41,212 nucleotides of DNA. It comes from Palsa-883 sp963847615 (GTDB taxonomy: Bacteria; Pseudomonadota; Alphaproteobacteria; Acetobacterales; Acetobacteraceae). Below the pieces are notes generated by a model. It was not told the DNA's origin. It was given only the letters and a program-made list of their open reading frames with translations, and did not search any database. The stretch covers positions 1 to 41,212 of the forward strand of contig CAWKAN010000002.1 in NCBI GenBank assembly GCA_963847615.1, written 5' to 3'. The position numbers were made by a program, and so were the translations under genes. Below, in pieces: positions 10,202-18,016 of the stretch (within the stretch, counting starts at the first letter, position 1; each line of letters starts with the position of its first letter).

Positions 10202-10234
10202 GATGGCCCGCCTCTCCCTGGAGGGCGGGCCATC
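10202..10234 (+). terminator. Hairpin after the sigma/anti-sigma pair
   Basis: GATGGCCCGCC and GGCGGGCCATC form a perfect 11-bp stem around an 11-base loop, 31 bases after the stop codon. There is no T-run. The hairpin lies between the operon and the integrase remnant on the other strand, so it could act in both directions. Confidence 0.55.
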
Positions 10235-10240
10235 GCTACT

Positions 10241-10327
10241 TCATACGGCGAACACCAGCCCCGCGATCAGCGCCGCCGCCTCCTCCTGCATCGCCGGGAT
10301 GGCGTGCGAGTAGGTGTCGTCGTGTCG
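10241..10327 (-). pseudogene. Tyrosine integrase C-terminal remnant 2
   Basis: The minus strand encodes DDTYSHAIPAMQEEAAALI followed by AGLVFAV and TGA, the canonical last residues of a phage-type tyrosine integrase including the catalytic Tyr of DTYSH. An in-frame stop lies just upstream, so only about 28 codons remain. About 55 bases match remnant 1 at 8717-8771 almost perfectly, in the same orientation. The two tails therefore flank the sigma/anti-sigma operon as direct repeats. Confidence 0.65.
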
Positions 10328-10393
10328 TCAGTAGGCGATCGCAAGGGCTTGGCGAACCATCATGCTGCGAGCGAAACCAAGGAAGGGAGCTGC

Positions 10394-10615
10394 ATGAACA
10401 AGCGGAGACCGTACATGGTCCTTCTCATCATCATCGGTGTCGCGCTCATCGCGCTTGCCATCTACTACTGGGTGACACCTGCCGGCTCACTGCCCAGCTT
10501 CTTCCCCGGACATCTCGCCGGCTCTGCACACAAGCACGTGAAGCACGGCGTGCTGGCACTGGTCGTTGGCGTCGTGAGTTTCTTGGGGGCCTGGATGCTG
10601 TCCGGCAAAGAGTAG
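10394..10615 (+). CDS. Small two-helix membrane protein
   Basis: This is a 73-residue protein starting at the ATG at 10394, which follows GGAAGGGAG at good spacing. It has two predicted membrane helices (YMVLLIIIGVALIALAIYYW, and VLALVVGVVSFLGAWML) joined by a short loop with several His residues (HLAGSAHKHVKHG). It is intact, unlike most neighbours. Function is unknown. It resembles small integral membrane proteins often found in actinobacterial genomes. Confidence 0.65.
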   Translation: MNKRRPYMVLLIIIGVALIALAIYYWVTPAGSLPSFFPGHLAGSAHKHVKHGVLALVVGVVSFLGAWMLSGKE

Positions 10616-10931
10616 GAGTCACTCAGCGATCCGCCGCAAACCTAGCTGGCGAGCTCGTCGAACGAGTCGAGAGGAAGTCGGCTTCGCATCGGCAACTGCG
10701 GAGAAACGCCAGCACATGGGGCGTTTTCGGTCGCGCGACATCACAACAAGTCATGTGCCGCCAGGACCAGCGCGTCGCTGACGATCGTCTGCTGTGCCGC
10801 GCAATCGCCGACCACAGTCCCGGTGTTCGCGCAAGGGCGGCTCTCGCACTATCATGAGAAGTGGACCGGCGAGTGGTTCCAGGTCATCAAGTCGTATCGG
10901 CTGTCGTTTTGACACTAGGGGGGGAGTCAAG
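10616..10931. other. Intergenic stretch with repeat R80 copy 1
   Basis: No gene is seen. It contains the first copy of a 77-78 bp direct repeat (10689-10765). It ends with ACTAGGGGGGGAGTCAAG before the next start codon, a leader resembling the one before the gene at 3836. Confidence 0.4.
10689..10765. repeat. Direct repeat R80, copy 1
   Basis: This copy is about 92% identical to 12238-12315. The centre folds into a hairpin, AAACGCC (10704-10710) with GGCGTTT (10720-10726), around a nine-base loop. The copies flank the YCF48 gene at 10932-12007 in direct orientation. It could be a small mobile repeat, a transposed terminator or the edge of a duplicated gene; none is provable here. Confidence 0.65.
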
Positions 10932-12007
10932 ATGAAACGAGGCTTCTTGCCGGCTGCGGTCGTCCTCGCAGCCGCGCTCACGTTTCCGCTGCGGGTCGGT
11001 GCGACCGCAGCGGCGCGTGCGGTCGTCCGTTCGGCAGCAGAAGTCGCGACACGCGAGGCGCGACTCGAACAGTCACCAAGCAGAACCTTCTGGCCGTATC
11101 GTTCGCCACGGCGAAGGTCGGCTGGGCCGTCGGTGAAGCCAAGGTCATCCTCAAGACGACCAACGGCGGCAAGACCTGGCACAAACAGTCATCACCCCTG
11201 GCAGCAGTACTTCTTTCCCTTCGCCAGCGTGCAGGCGGTCAGCAAGACGACCTGCTGGCTGGTCGGCGGTGGTGCGGTGTGGAAGACGACGACGGCGGCG
11301 CCACCTGGACCTGGGAGGCCAAGACGATGGCGACGTCGGACGAGTTTGATCAATGGACCTACGGCGCGTTTCCCGGCGCCAAGGTCGGTTGGGTCGTCTC
11401 CGGCGAAGGTGACGTCATCAAGACGACAAACGGCGGCACGTCGTGGAAGCGGCAGAGCACCGGCGGCATGGGTGTCACCGATGCCTTCGCCGTCGACGCG
11501 TCGCACGCCTTCATCAGCGGCGCGACGTCGGCGCAGCCGGCCTGGAACTTCAGCACGTCCGATGGTGGCGCGACGTGGACCCGGATGAGCAGTACGGGGA
11601 TCGTGTACTGGACTGCCGACGGCATTTGCGCGGCGAGCCCGAAGGTCGTCTGGATAGGCGTCAACAACGGTACGGTGTTCAAGAGCGTCAACGGCGGACA
11701 GGGCTGGACGCTCTCGCACCCCGGCGGCGACGGCGGCTGGGTGAACGGCATCGACGTGGGCGGTGGCACCACGGTGTGCGCGGTAGGCGCCAACGGCAAC
11801 CTGAGCGGCACGCCGGGCGAGGCCTGGCTTTCGCGTGATGGAGGCACCAAGTGGAGCCTGCAGCACATGGCCCCGTCGGCCGAGTCTGCGCCTTACGGGT
11901 TGAATGCGGTGGCATTCGTGAGCACCACCACCGGCTGGGTGGTCGGTGACCACGGCCAGATCTTCCGTACAACCAACGGCGGCAAGAGCTGGACCAAGCA
12001 GAACTGA
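10932..12007 (+). CDS. Secreted YCF48/BNR-repeat protein, frameshifted near the N-terminus
   Basis: The ATG at 10932 follows GGGGGGAG and begins a signal peptide (MKRGFLPAAVVLAAALTF) with cleavage near GATAAA. After frameshifts near 11075 and 11200-11290, a long intact frame (about 11279-12007) carries repeats of the type VGWVVSGEGDVIKTTNGGTSW, NFSTSDGGATWTRM, GTVFKSVNGGQGW and GWVVGDHGQIFRTTNGGKSW. These are YCF48/sortilin-like propeller blades, about six in all. The protein is predicted to be exported and probably forms one propeller. Its role is unknown. It is related in type to the repeats at 2266-3350 but not a close copy. Confidence 0.7.
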
Positions 12008-12596
12008 CGCCGGGCTGGTAGGCACAGGTACCGGCGGCGTCGGTTCGAGCGCACACACGCCGGCTGGCCCTAAGGCTTGGCTTCCGGCAGCGCCGCAGTC
12101 TGGTTGGCGGCGTCGGCTTGCGGCAGCACATGCGAGGAGATGTCGAGCGTCGGGGCCACCGTCAATTGCGCAGTCTGCCCGAGACGATGCGCGGGTTGAC
12201 GTTTGTCGGAGAGCGCCCGTCTCGCGTCGGCTCTGCGTCGGCAACTGGCGGAGAAACGCCAGCACATGGGGCGTTTTCAGTCGCGCAACACGACAACAAG
12301 TCATGTGCCGCCAGGGCAGGGGCCGAAAGAGGTGTGAATCTGCAGGGTGCATCTTCACGAGGATGTACCGCTCGAGGCTCTCGTTCCGTCTGGCCTCGTT
12401 GCTGAGCTCTAGGTAGGTTGCGACCTCCGTGCCGTGGGCCTTCTCGGCGCGCTCGCTCCCAGGACCGGTGGGGTCGGCATGACGTCGCCGACGGTCGTCC
12501 GCCGGCGCTCACACAGGAACCGGCTCTGGCACGAACAAGGAGATGGACCACTGAATTGGAGGCAGGTCAGAGTCGCAAGACGGTATTCTTCCCAGG
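12008..12596. other. Intergenic stretch with repeat R80 copy 2
   Basis: No convincing gene is seen. It holds the second R80 repeat (12238-12315). A minus-strand open frame at 12070-12267 contains AHRLGQT, reminiscent of SNF2 helicase motif VI. It has no supporting context and is not called. Confidence 0.4.
12238..12315. repeat. Direct repeat R80, copy 2
   Basis: This is the second copy of the repeat at 10689-10765, differing by one indel and about five substitutions. The internal AAACGCC/GGCGTTT hairpin is fully conserved, and the differences lie outside its stem. Confidence 0.65.
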
Positions 12597-13481
12597 ATGA
12601 GCCAGCATGTCATCCTCGGTGTGACCTTTGCCCTTGCCGCGGCGATCTGCTACTACACCGCCTACGCACTGATGGCGCTGGAGGCGCGGCGTGCACCTGC
12701 GCGCGCTGCCCTGCGCCCAGCCTTACTCGGCTACCTCGCGGGCCGTCCCCTCTGGCTCGGCGCGACCATCCTCACCGTCCTCGGCTGGCCGCTGCAGCTC
12801 GTGGCGCTCTCGCTCGCGTCCTTGCCGGTCGTGCAGCCCACGCTGGCTCTGGGCCTGCTGCTTCTCCTGGTCCTGGGTGCACGCGTTCTTGACGAAGATA
12901 TCGGTGTGCGTGAACTGGCCGGCGCGCTGGCCATCATCGTTGGCGTCGCGGGCATCGGCTGGGCCGCGCCGGCGCGCACGACGACGCACGCCGGCGCGGC
13001 TCCGCTCGGGGCTGCATTTGCGGCCCTGATGCTTGTCACTCTGGTGCCCTATGCCTTGCGCGTCGGCGGTCGTCAGGCAGGCATGTGGGCACTGGCGCTG
13101 GGCGCGGGAGCCAGTGAAGTCTGGTCTGCTCTGGCCTCGAAGCTCATCGTCGACGAGCTTTCGCATGGTCGCTGGGTGCTTGCCGTGCTGTGGGGTTTGA
13201 GCGCCGGCCTCGCCTTCCTGCTTGGCCTGCTCAGCGACATGACGGCACTGCAGCGCTTCAAGGCCACCAGGGTGGGGCCGATCGTACTGGTCGCCCAGGT
13301 CGTGATCCCGGTCCTTCTGGCGCCGCTCCTGGCCGGCGAATCGTGGGGCAGCACGCCGCTCGTCCGGGGAACGTTTCTCGTGTCACTCGCCGCCGTGACA
13401 GCCGGCACGGCACTGCTGAGCTCCTCACGCGCGGTGGCTGAGCTGGTCGTTCCCCAGGGCAAGGACATGGGAGGCGGCTGA
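12597..13481 (+). CDS. DMT-superfamily (EamA-like) membrane transporter
   Basis: An intact 294-residue integral membrane protein with about nine or ten hydrophobic helices, starting MSQHVILGVTFALAAAICYYTAYALMALEARR. Short loops, Gly/Ala-rich helices and the two-half organisation (VVQPTLALGLLLLLVLGARVLDEDIGVRE in the first half, FKATRVGPIVLVAQVVIPVLLAP in the second) match drug/metabolite transporters. The motif P-x-LALGLLLLLV...LDE is typical of actinobacterial EamA-like proteins. The substrate cannot be inferred. The ATG at 12597 follows a weak purine stretch. Unlike the genes before 12 kb there is no frameshift. Confidence 0.7.
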   Translation: MSQHVILGVTFALAAAICYYTAYALMALEARRAPARAALRPALLGYLAGRPLWLGATILTVLGWPLQLVALSLASLPVVQPTLALGLLLLLVLGARVLDEDIGVRELAGALAIIVGVAGIGWAAPARTTTHAGAAPLGAAFAALMLVTLVPYALRVGGRQAGMWALALGAGASEVWSALASKLIVDELSHGRWVLAVLWGLSAGLAFLLGLLSDMTALQRFKATRVGPIVLVAQVVIPVLLAPLLAGESWGSTPLVRGTFLVSLAAVTAGTALLSSSRAVAELVVPQGKDMGGG

Positions 13482-13592
13482 GGGCCGCTTCGCATGGGCC
13501 AGGTCAGGCCTTGCCGACATCGGCCACTACTTGAGAGGCTCCCTCTGCCGTGCAGGGAAGGGGCGCCCATCCGCTCGGACTCAGCCCCCCTA

Positions 13593-13608
13593 GGCGGGCC
13601 GGCCCGCC
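13593..13608. terminator. Bidirectional palindrome between convergent genes
   Basis: GGCGGGCCGGCCCGCC is a perfect 16-bp palindrome between the convergent transporter (ends 13481) and the small membrane gene (ends 13640). Its position suggests a shared terminator, but there is no T-run and the loop is minimal. Confidence 0.35.
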
Positions 13609-13639
13609 GCTGCTTGAGCTCCTGCTTCTCTGTGACCTG

Positions 13640-13846
13640 CTAGAAGCTCTTGCCGAAGTGAACGGCATAGATGATCAGCAGGAAGCCCACGGCGAGCAGC
13701 AGCCCGGCAACGATCAGGCCGGTCTTGCGGAAGCCGGGGAACACCCCAGCCGCCAGGGCAAGTCCGCCGATGAGGCCGAGCAGGGCCCCGAGCTCTGTGA
13801 TGCGCCGTGCAGTATGGGCCGTGAGTGTGGCGAGTGTCGCGAGCAT
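13640..13846 (-). CDS. Small two-helix membrane protein
   Basis: This is a 68-residue protein (MLATLATLTAHTARRITELG...) with two membrane helices (LGALLGLIGGLALAAGVFP and TGLIVAGLLLAVGFLLIIYAV). The start at 13846 is supported by GGAGGA eight bases upstream on the minus strand. It is intact and convergent with the transporter. The family is not recognised; its size and topology resemble small DUF-type membrane proteins of actinobacteria. Confidence 0.6.
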   Translation of the reverse strand: MLATLATLTAHTARRITELGALLGLIGGLALAAGVFPGFRKTGLIVAGLLLAVGFLLIIYAVHFGKSF

Positions 13847-14201
13847 GGCTTCCTCCGAGGTCGCGGTCTGTAGCCGAGCATAGCACCACGCTCGGTTGGT
13901 GAGATGGACTGAGCGTTGGCGGAGGTTCTGCGAGCAACCGCCGCGACTCGGTGGAGGCAACGCTTCACGACAGTCACGACTAGCTCGCGCGAAGACAGCT
14001 CATCGGCGTGTCGCCGGGGGTCATGTGGTCGCCGCCGCCAAGGCCGGTGGTCAGGCGCGCACCGGCGACATGCGCGGCCTGAGGCCTGGCTGACACTCCT
14101 AGAAGGCGTACCGACAGAGGATCGGCGACGCGACTGGCTACTGAGTGACACATAGTGGTAGTGACTCACCACAGCAGGCTGACGCTCGGTCACCGCTACC
14201 A
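13847..14201. other. Intergenic stretch, nothing recognised
   Basis: No gene, repeat or RNA is recognised between the small membrane protein and the glycosyltransferase fragment. Composition is similar to the rest of the left piece. Confidence 0.3.
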
Positions 14202-14831
14202 TCAGACGGCGTTCGCGTCGACGGCGAAGTGGCAGGTGAGCCACAGCATGCACACGAACGAGACCGTCAGCAGGCTCCAGCGCAGGACCGCGTGCTTACT
14301 CGTGACCACGGCCATGGCCATGAACAGCGGGAACGCCATGAGCAGGAAGCGGTGGTAGGAGAACATGGCTATCCCCGGCGTGGGAAAGAAGAGCGGGAAC
14401 GCCGCGGCAACCACGGCGTAGGCCGTGTGGGCAGGCGGCAGCCGCCGCCAGCCCAGCGCGATGGCCACGATGGCAAAGATCAGGGCAGCCAGGGGAAAGA
14501 GGTTCATGGCCACCAGGCTGGCGGCGAAGTGGTCGGGCCTCAGGGCTGCGAACAGGTGACTGTGGGAGGCGGCAAGGTAGCTGACCGCGTGCACCGTGTC
14601 GTGGAAGCGGCGCCAGACGTCGACGAATGGCCAGTCCAGGCGACGGCCCCAGTGGTGGCGCTCCGCGGAGAGGAAGAGCAGCGTCTGACCGAAGTGCCAC
14701 CAGAGGTAGCCGACATAGAGCAGCATGCCCACGGGCACGAGCAACAGGCTCCCCAGGCGCCGGTCACGGGGCCAGGCGAGCGACACGTGGCGCCAGGTCC
14801 AACCTTGCTGTATCGTCGCAGTAGCGGCAGT
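14202..14831 (-). pseudogene. C-terminal part of a PIG-V-like membrane glycosyltransferase, cut at the contig join
   Basis: About 200 residues with at least five membrane helices (LLLVPVGMLLYVGYLWWHFG, AALIFAIVAIALGW and others) and the motifs FLSAERHHWGRRLDWPF and GIAMFSYHRFLLMAFPLF. These resemble the C-terminal half of actinobacterial PIG-V/GT-C mannosyltransferases, which transfer mannose from a lipid donor in the membrane. The stop is at 14202-14204. Upstream the frame runs without interruption into a Ser/Thr kinase N-terminus, a combination that makes no structural sense. The 5' half of this gene is therefore missing because of the join. Confidence 0.55.
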
Positions 14832-15098
14832 GACGATATAGGCGACGTCCGCGGTCTCGCCGTAGTCGTAGACCGCCACGATATTGGGATGCGTGAGCCG
14901 CCCGGCGGCCTGCGCCTCGCGGCGGAACCGGGCGATCTCCTCGGCGGTGTCGGGGTCCGGATCGGCCGGCAGGTTGACCGTCTTGATGGCGACACGACGG
15001 GCGATCGCCGGGTCCCAGCCATCGTAGACCGTGCCCATGGCGCCTTTGCCGAGGGTGCCGCGAATTTCGTATTTCCCCAGGGTCTGCGCGGCGTCCAT
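14832..15098 (-). pseudogene. N-terminal fragment of a PpkA-like Ser/Thr protein kinase (T6SS-associated)
   Basis: The first 89 residues of a Hanks-type kinase: MDAAQTLGKYEI, glycine loop GKGAMG (residues 17-22), the ATP-binding Lys in VAIK (residue 39), and FRREAQAAGRLTHPNIVAVYDYG (helix C and strands 4-5). The sequence diverges after AYIV, exactly where the hinge and catalytic lobe should begin. The HRD and DFG motifs are absent. The start at 15098 follows GAAGG on the minus strand. Such kinases phosphorylate FHA proteins such as TagH (encoded here at 30307-31836) to switch on T6SS assembly, so it fits the right-hand piece. Truncation is attributed to the chimeric join. Confidence 0.75.
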
Positions 15099-15360
15099 GG
15101 GCATCCTTCGCTGTTGCCGCACCACTTATAGCCCGGTCGCGCGGTTCGGCGAAGTCCGCAACGCCGGGTTCGCCGCGCCGCCGGCCTGGCCGGTCGCCGT
15201 GACGCCGGCCCGGAACAACCCCGCGCGGCGCCGGCGGCGGGACCGCCAGCCGGCGCGGCCAGCGTGATCGCAGGAGTTTCATCGTCGGGCGCATCGGCGC
15301 GCATATGCCGCGGTGGCAATCCGGGTTAGGCTGATGGCCGGGGAAGGATGCAGGGACAGC

Positions 15361-15930
15361 ATGAACGCCAGCCACGAATCGGAAGAAGCGGTTCACGTTG
15401 CGCACAGCAGCAAGCACGCGGCGCTGGTCATCGCGGTGCTGGCCGCCGCGCTGGCGGTCTGCGAGCAGCAGGCCAAACACTCCGAGGTCGAACTGACCGA
15501 GTCGGCGGTGCTCGCCGCGGACAGCTGGAGCCAATACCAGGCGAAGTCGATCCGTGCCGCCACCGCGCACGATCTGGCCAGCCTGGGCGCCAGCCTGGAC
15601 ACGCCGGTTTCGCCGGAGCGCGCGGCGCTGCGCCAGCGCATGCTGCAGCAGCTCGCCGAGGACCAGAAGCATTACAATTCGGATCCCAAGGACGGCAAGA
15701 CCGCGATCGCGGATCGTGCCCGTGGCTACGAGGAGAAGCGGGTGAACGCGCTGGAGCGCTCGCACTCGCTGGACAACGCCGCCGCGGCCCTCGACCTCGG
15801 CATCGTGCTTGCCACCGCCTCGGTGATCACGGCGGCGGCGCCGCTGCTGGTGTTCGCCTACCTGATGGGGGGCATCGGCATCGTGCTGGAACTCGGCAGC
15901 CTGATCGCGCCGTCGCTGTTCGTGTTCTGA
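15361..15930 (+). CDS. DUF4337-type membrane protein
   Basis: A 189-residue protein from the ATG at 15361. It has an N-terminal membrane helix (HAALVIAVLAAALAVCEQQ) and a helical, charged middle (EVELTESAVLAADSWSQYQAKSIR, then RAALRQRMLQQLAEDQKHYNSD). Two C-terminal hydrophobic segments follow (ALDLGIVLATASVITAAAPLL and YLMGGIGIVLELGSLIAPSLF). This is the layout of DUF4337 proteins, whose function is unknown. It is convergent with the methyltransferase 15 bases away. Involvement in type VI secretion is not shown by the sequence. Confidence 0.7.
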   Translation: MNASHESEEAVHVAHSSKHAALVIAVLAAALAVCEQQAKHSEVELTESAVLAADSWSQYQAKSIRAATAHDLASLGASLDTPVSPERAALRQRMLQQLAEDQKHYNSDPKDGKTAIADRARGYEEKRVNALERSHSLDNAAAALDLGIVLATASVITAAAPLLVFAYLMGGIGIVLELGSLIAPSLFVF

Positions 15931-15945
15931 TTTGCCGCCGCCGGC

Positions 15946-17049
15946 TCACCCCGCGTCGCGCGCCAGTGCCAGCAGGTGGCTGCGGTAGCTGACGGTGCTG
16001 CGCTCGTGCAGGCGGGTCTGCCACGGCCAGGCGGCGGTTTCCGCCAGCAGCCGCAGGCCGGGGACCGACTGCGCGTGCGCGCCCGATGCCAGCAGGGCGC
16101 GGAGAAACGGCTCCGCCGCGCCGCCATGCGCCGCCCGCTGGGAGTGTCCGCCGATCCAGGTCTCCATCGGGGTGGCGCGGGTCGACCAGTCGTACGGCGT
16201 GGCCAGCAGCAGCCGGCCGTCCGGGCGCAGCAGCTCGGCCAGGCCGGCGAGCAGGCGGCGCGGCTCGGCCACACAGTCGAGCAGGTTCAGCGCCGCAACC
16301 AGGTCGGCCGAAGCGGCGGCGAACGGCAGGGCCAGCGCGTCGCAGGCCCAGAAATCCACCCGCGCCGCCCCGTCGGGGGAGACCGCGAAGCGGCGGCGGT
16401 CGTAGACCAGGCCGATCCGCCGGCGCGGATAGCCGACCGTGCCGTGCAGCGCGCCCTGCGCCAGGCGCAGCAGCGCGAAATTCAGGTCGATGCCGAGCAC
16501 CAGTGCCGGCTGATGGCGCTCGGCCAGGGTGAACGAGCTGCGTCCGGCGCCGCAGCCGACGTCCAGCGCCCGCGTGACAGCGCCGTTCGGGCCGGCGCTC
16601 GGCCCGGCCATGTCGAGCAGCCGCTCGAGGCAGCGGCGCACCGCCCCGGGCGTCGGGCCGTCCTCGGCCGGGGTCTCGTTCGGGTCGAGGTCCGCCCAGC
16701 CGTCCCAGGCGTAGCTCGACACGGTCTGGCGCAGCGCGTCGAACCAGCCGCCGGGACCCATCGCGTCGCCGATCAGGCTCTCCAGCGCCGGGTCGAGATC
16801 ATCGCGCAGCAGCAGTTCGATCCCCCGCTCGGCCAGCAGCCCGCGCAGCTCGGGAACGATCACCGGGATGCCGTCGATGATCGGGTATTCGAGCTGACAG
16901 CTCGGGTTCGGACAATGCAGGATCCCGGCGACCACCTCGTCCGCCCGCTCGGCGCGCACCTCGGCCAGCACCAGGACCTGCCGGCCGGCACCCTGCCGGG
17001 CGCAATGCGGACAGTGCGGCGCGAAGGCGGCGAAGTGGGCGCGGCGCAC
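15946..17049 (-). CDS. SAM-dependent methyltransferase with N-terminal zinc-ribbon (Trm112-like) domain
   Basis: A 367-residue protein. The N-terminus has a CPHC...CPNPSC zinc ribbon followed by LEYPIIDGIPVIVPE, typical of Trm112-like domains. The methyltransferase fold follows: motif I RALDVGCGAGRSSFTLAE (about residues 160-177), LGIDLNFALLRLAQ (acidic motif II), and DALALPFAAASADLVAALNLLDCV with LLRPDGRLLLATPYDW (motifs IV-VI). The target substrate is unknown. The gene lies six bases downstream of the PAAR gene on the same strand, so they probably form an operon. This suggests it modifies a T6SS tip component or effector, but that is inference from gene order only. Confidence 0.75.
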   Translation of the reverse strand: MRRAHFAAFAPHCPHCARQGAGRQVLVLAEVRAERADEVVAGILHCPNPSCQLEYPIIDGIPVIVPELRGLLAERGIELLLRDDLDPALESLIGDAMGPGGWFDALRQTVSSYAWDGWADLDPNETPAEDGPTPGAVRRCLERLLDMAGPSAGPNGAVTRALDVGCGAGRSSFTLAERHQPALVLGIDLNFALLRLAQGALHGTVGYPRRRIGLVYDRRRFAVSPDGAARVDFWACDALALPFAAASADLVAALNLLDCVAEPRRLLAGLAELLRPDGRLLLATPYDWSTRATPMETWIGGHSQRAAHGGAAEPFLRALLASGAHAQSVPGLRLLAETAAWPWQTRLHERSTVSYRSHLLALARDAG

Positions 17050-17055
17050 CGCGGC

Positions 17056-17451
17056 TCAGCCGCCGATCATCACGGTGGGGCTGCCCGGGCCGGTGATGGT
17101 CCCCGACGGACCAGGCACCGGCCCGACGCACGCCGCATGCTCCGTCGCGTCACCGACCCGCGCGGCCGGCAGGTTGTTGATCATGACGGTGGCGGATCCC
17201 TTGGCGATGATCCCCGGTCCCCCCGGGACGCAGACCGGGATGTCGCACGGCTCGGTCTCATCGGTGGCACGGGCGGCCGGCAGGCCGTTGATCATGACGT
17301 TCGGCGAGCCGGGCAGGATCGCCAGCGGCATCGGCGGGTGCGGCAGCGGAGTCGGGGTCGGGGCCGCGGGATGCATCGGGGCATGGCAATGCGGCCCTGA
17401 CTGCAGGACCAGGTCAGTCGCGCGCGCGGCCGGAGGCGCCATCGGATCCAC
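17056..17451 (-). CDS. PAAR-domain T6SS spike-tip protein
   Basis: A 131-residue protein with two PAAR-like repeats: GSPNVMINGLPAARATDETEPC and GSATVMINNLPAARVGDATEHAAC, ending GPGSPTVMIGG. PAAR proteins form the sharp metal-stabilised cone on the VgrG trimer and can carry effectors. The conserved His/Cys residues of the repeats are present (HCHAPMHP, PCDIPVC, EHAAC). No C-terminal toxin domain is fused. The start could be the ATG at 17451 or at 17442. It heads a probable two-gene operon with the methyltransferase. Confidence 0.8.
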   Translation of the reverse strand: MDPMAPPAARATDLVLQSGPHCHAPMHPAAPTPTPLPHPPMPLAILPGSPNVMINGLPAARATDETEPCDIPVCVPGGPGIIAKGSATVMINNLPAARVGDATEHAACVGPVPGPSGTITGPGSPTVMIGG

Positions 17452-18016
17452 CCCAACGATGAGGAGACCAGGCTAGCGGATTTCCCGGCCGACGGGAATC
17501 GCCATGCCGAGCGCGGTCAGGGCAATCGGGTGAACGAAGCAAGGTCGGGGCTCCGCCCCGAACCCCGCCAGGGGGGCGTTGCCCCCCTGGACCCCCTACC
17601 CCCCGGGACAAGTGCCCGGGGGCAGGCGCCGGCGGAGCCTCTGGACTCCATGACTGGGAGTGTGGGGAGGGGAAGGGGGCGGGGGGGCGAGGCGAAGGGG
17701 CGCCGTCCGGCCTGCCGGACGGCGCCCCTTCGCCTCGCCCCCCGCCCCCTTCCCCTCCCCACACTCCCAGTGAAGGGTTCCAAGGGCTCCGCCCTTGGCG
17801 GGGTTCCCAATGGTACCATGGGGGCAGCGCCCCTTGGTGGGGTCCGGGGCGAAGCCCCGGCCTTGCTTTCGTTCGCCCGAATGCCCTGACCGCGCGCGGC
17901 AAGGACCGCGCCGGCAGCCGCGACAATGCGCGAAGTCCGGGCTAGCATTGTCCCGCCAGCGGGGGGCGCGACTTGCGTTGCACTGGCCGGCATGCTGCGC
18001 CGGGAAGGACATCAGG
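17452..18016. other. Intergenic region occupied by palindromic element copy A
   Basis: No gene is seen. Most of this region is the 371-bp palindromic element at 17518-17888. The remainder is a short leader for the gene at 18017. Confidence 0.6.
17518..17888. repeat. Palindromic intergenic element, copy A
   Basis: The element is bounded by CAGGGCAATCGG (left) and a CGAATGCCCTG-type end (right). The centre is a 117-bp near-perfect palindrome: left arm 17654-17711 and right arm 17714-17770 differ by one G in a run. Outer sections carry further GC-rich hairpins (GGGGCTCCGCCCC; GCCCCTTGG). At this site the inverted symmetry extends seven bases beyond the usual ends (GCGCGGT/ACCGCGC). Related copies are at 34425-34757 and 40451-40610. 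No transposase is encoded, so it is MITE-like or a REP/BIME-type mosaic element. Confidence 0.8.

Noticed and set aside
12070..12267. Minus-strand frame with AHRLGQT, like SNF2 helicase motif VI
   Set aside because: No other helicase motif is present and the frame has no ribosome binding site; probably chance.
14202..15098. Natural kinase-glycosyltransferase fusion protein
   Set aside because: The kinase lacks its catalytic lobe and the transferase its N-terminal half; the two sides look like different phyla.
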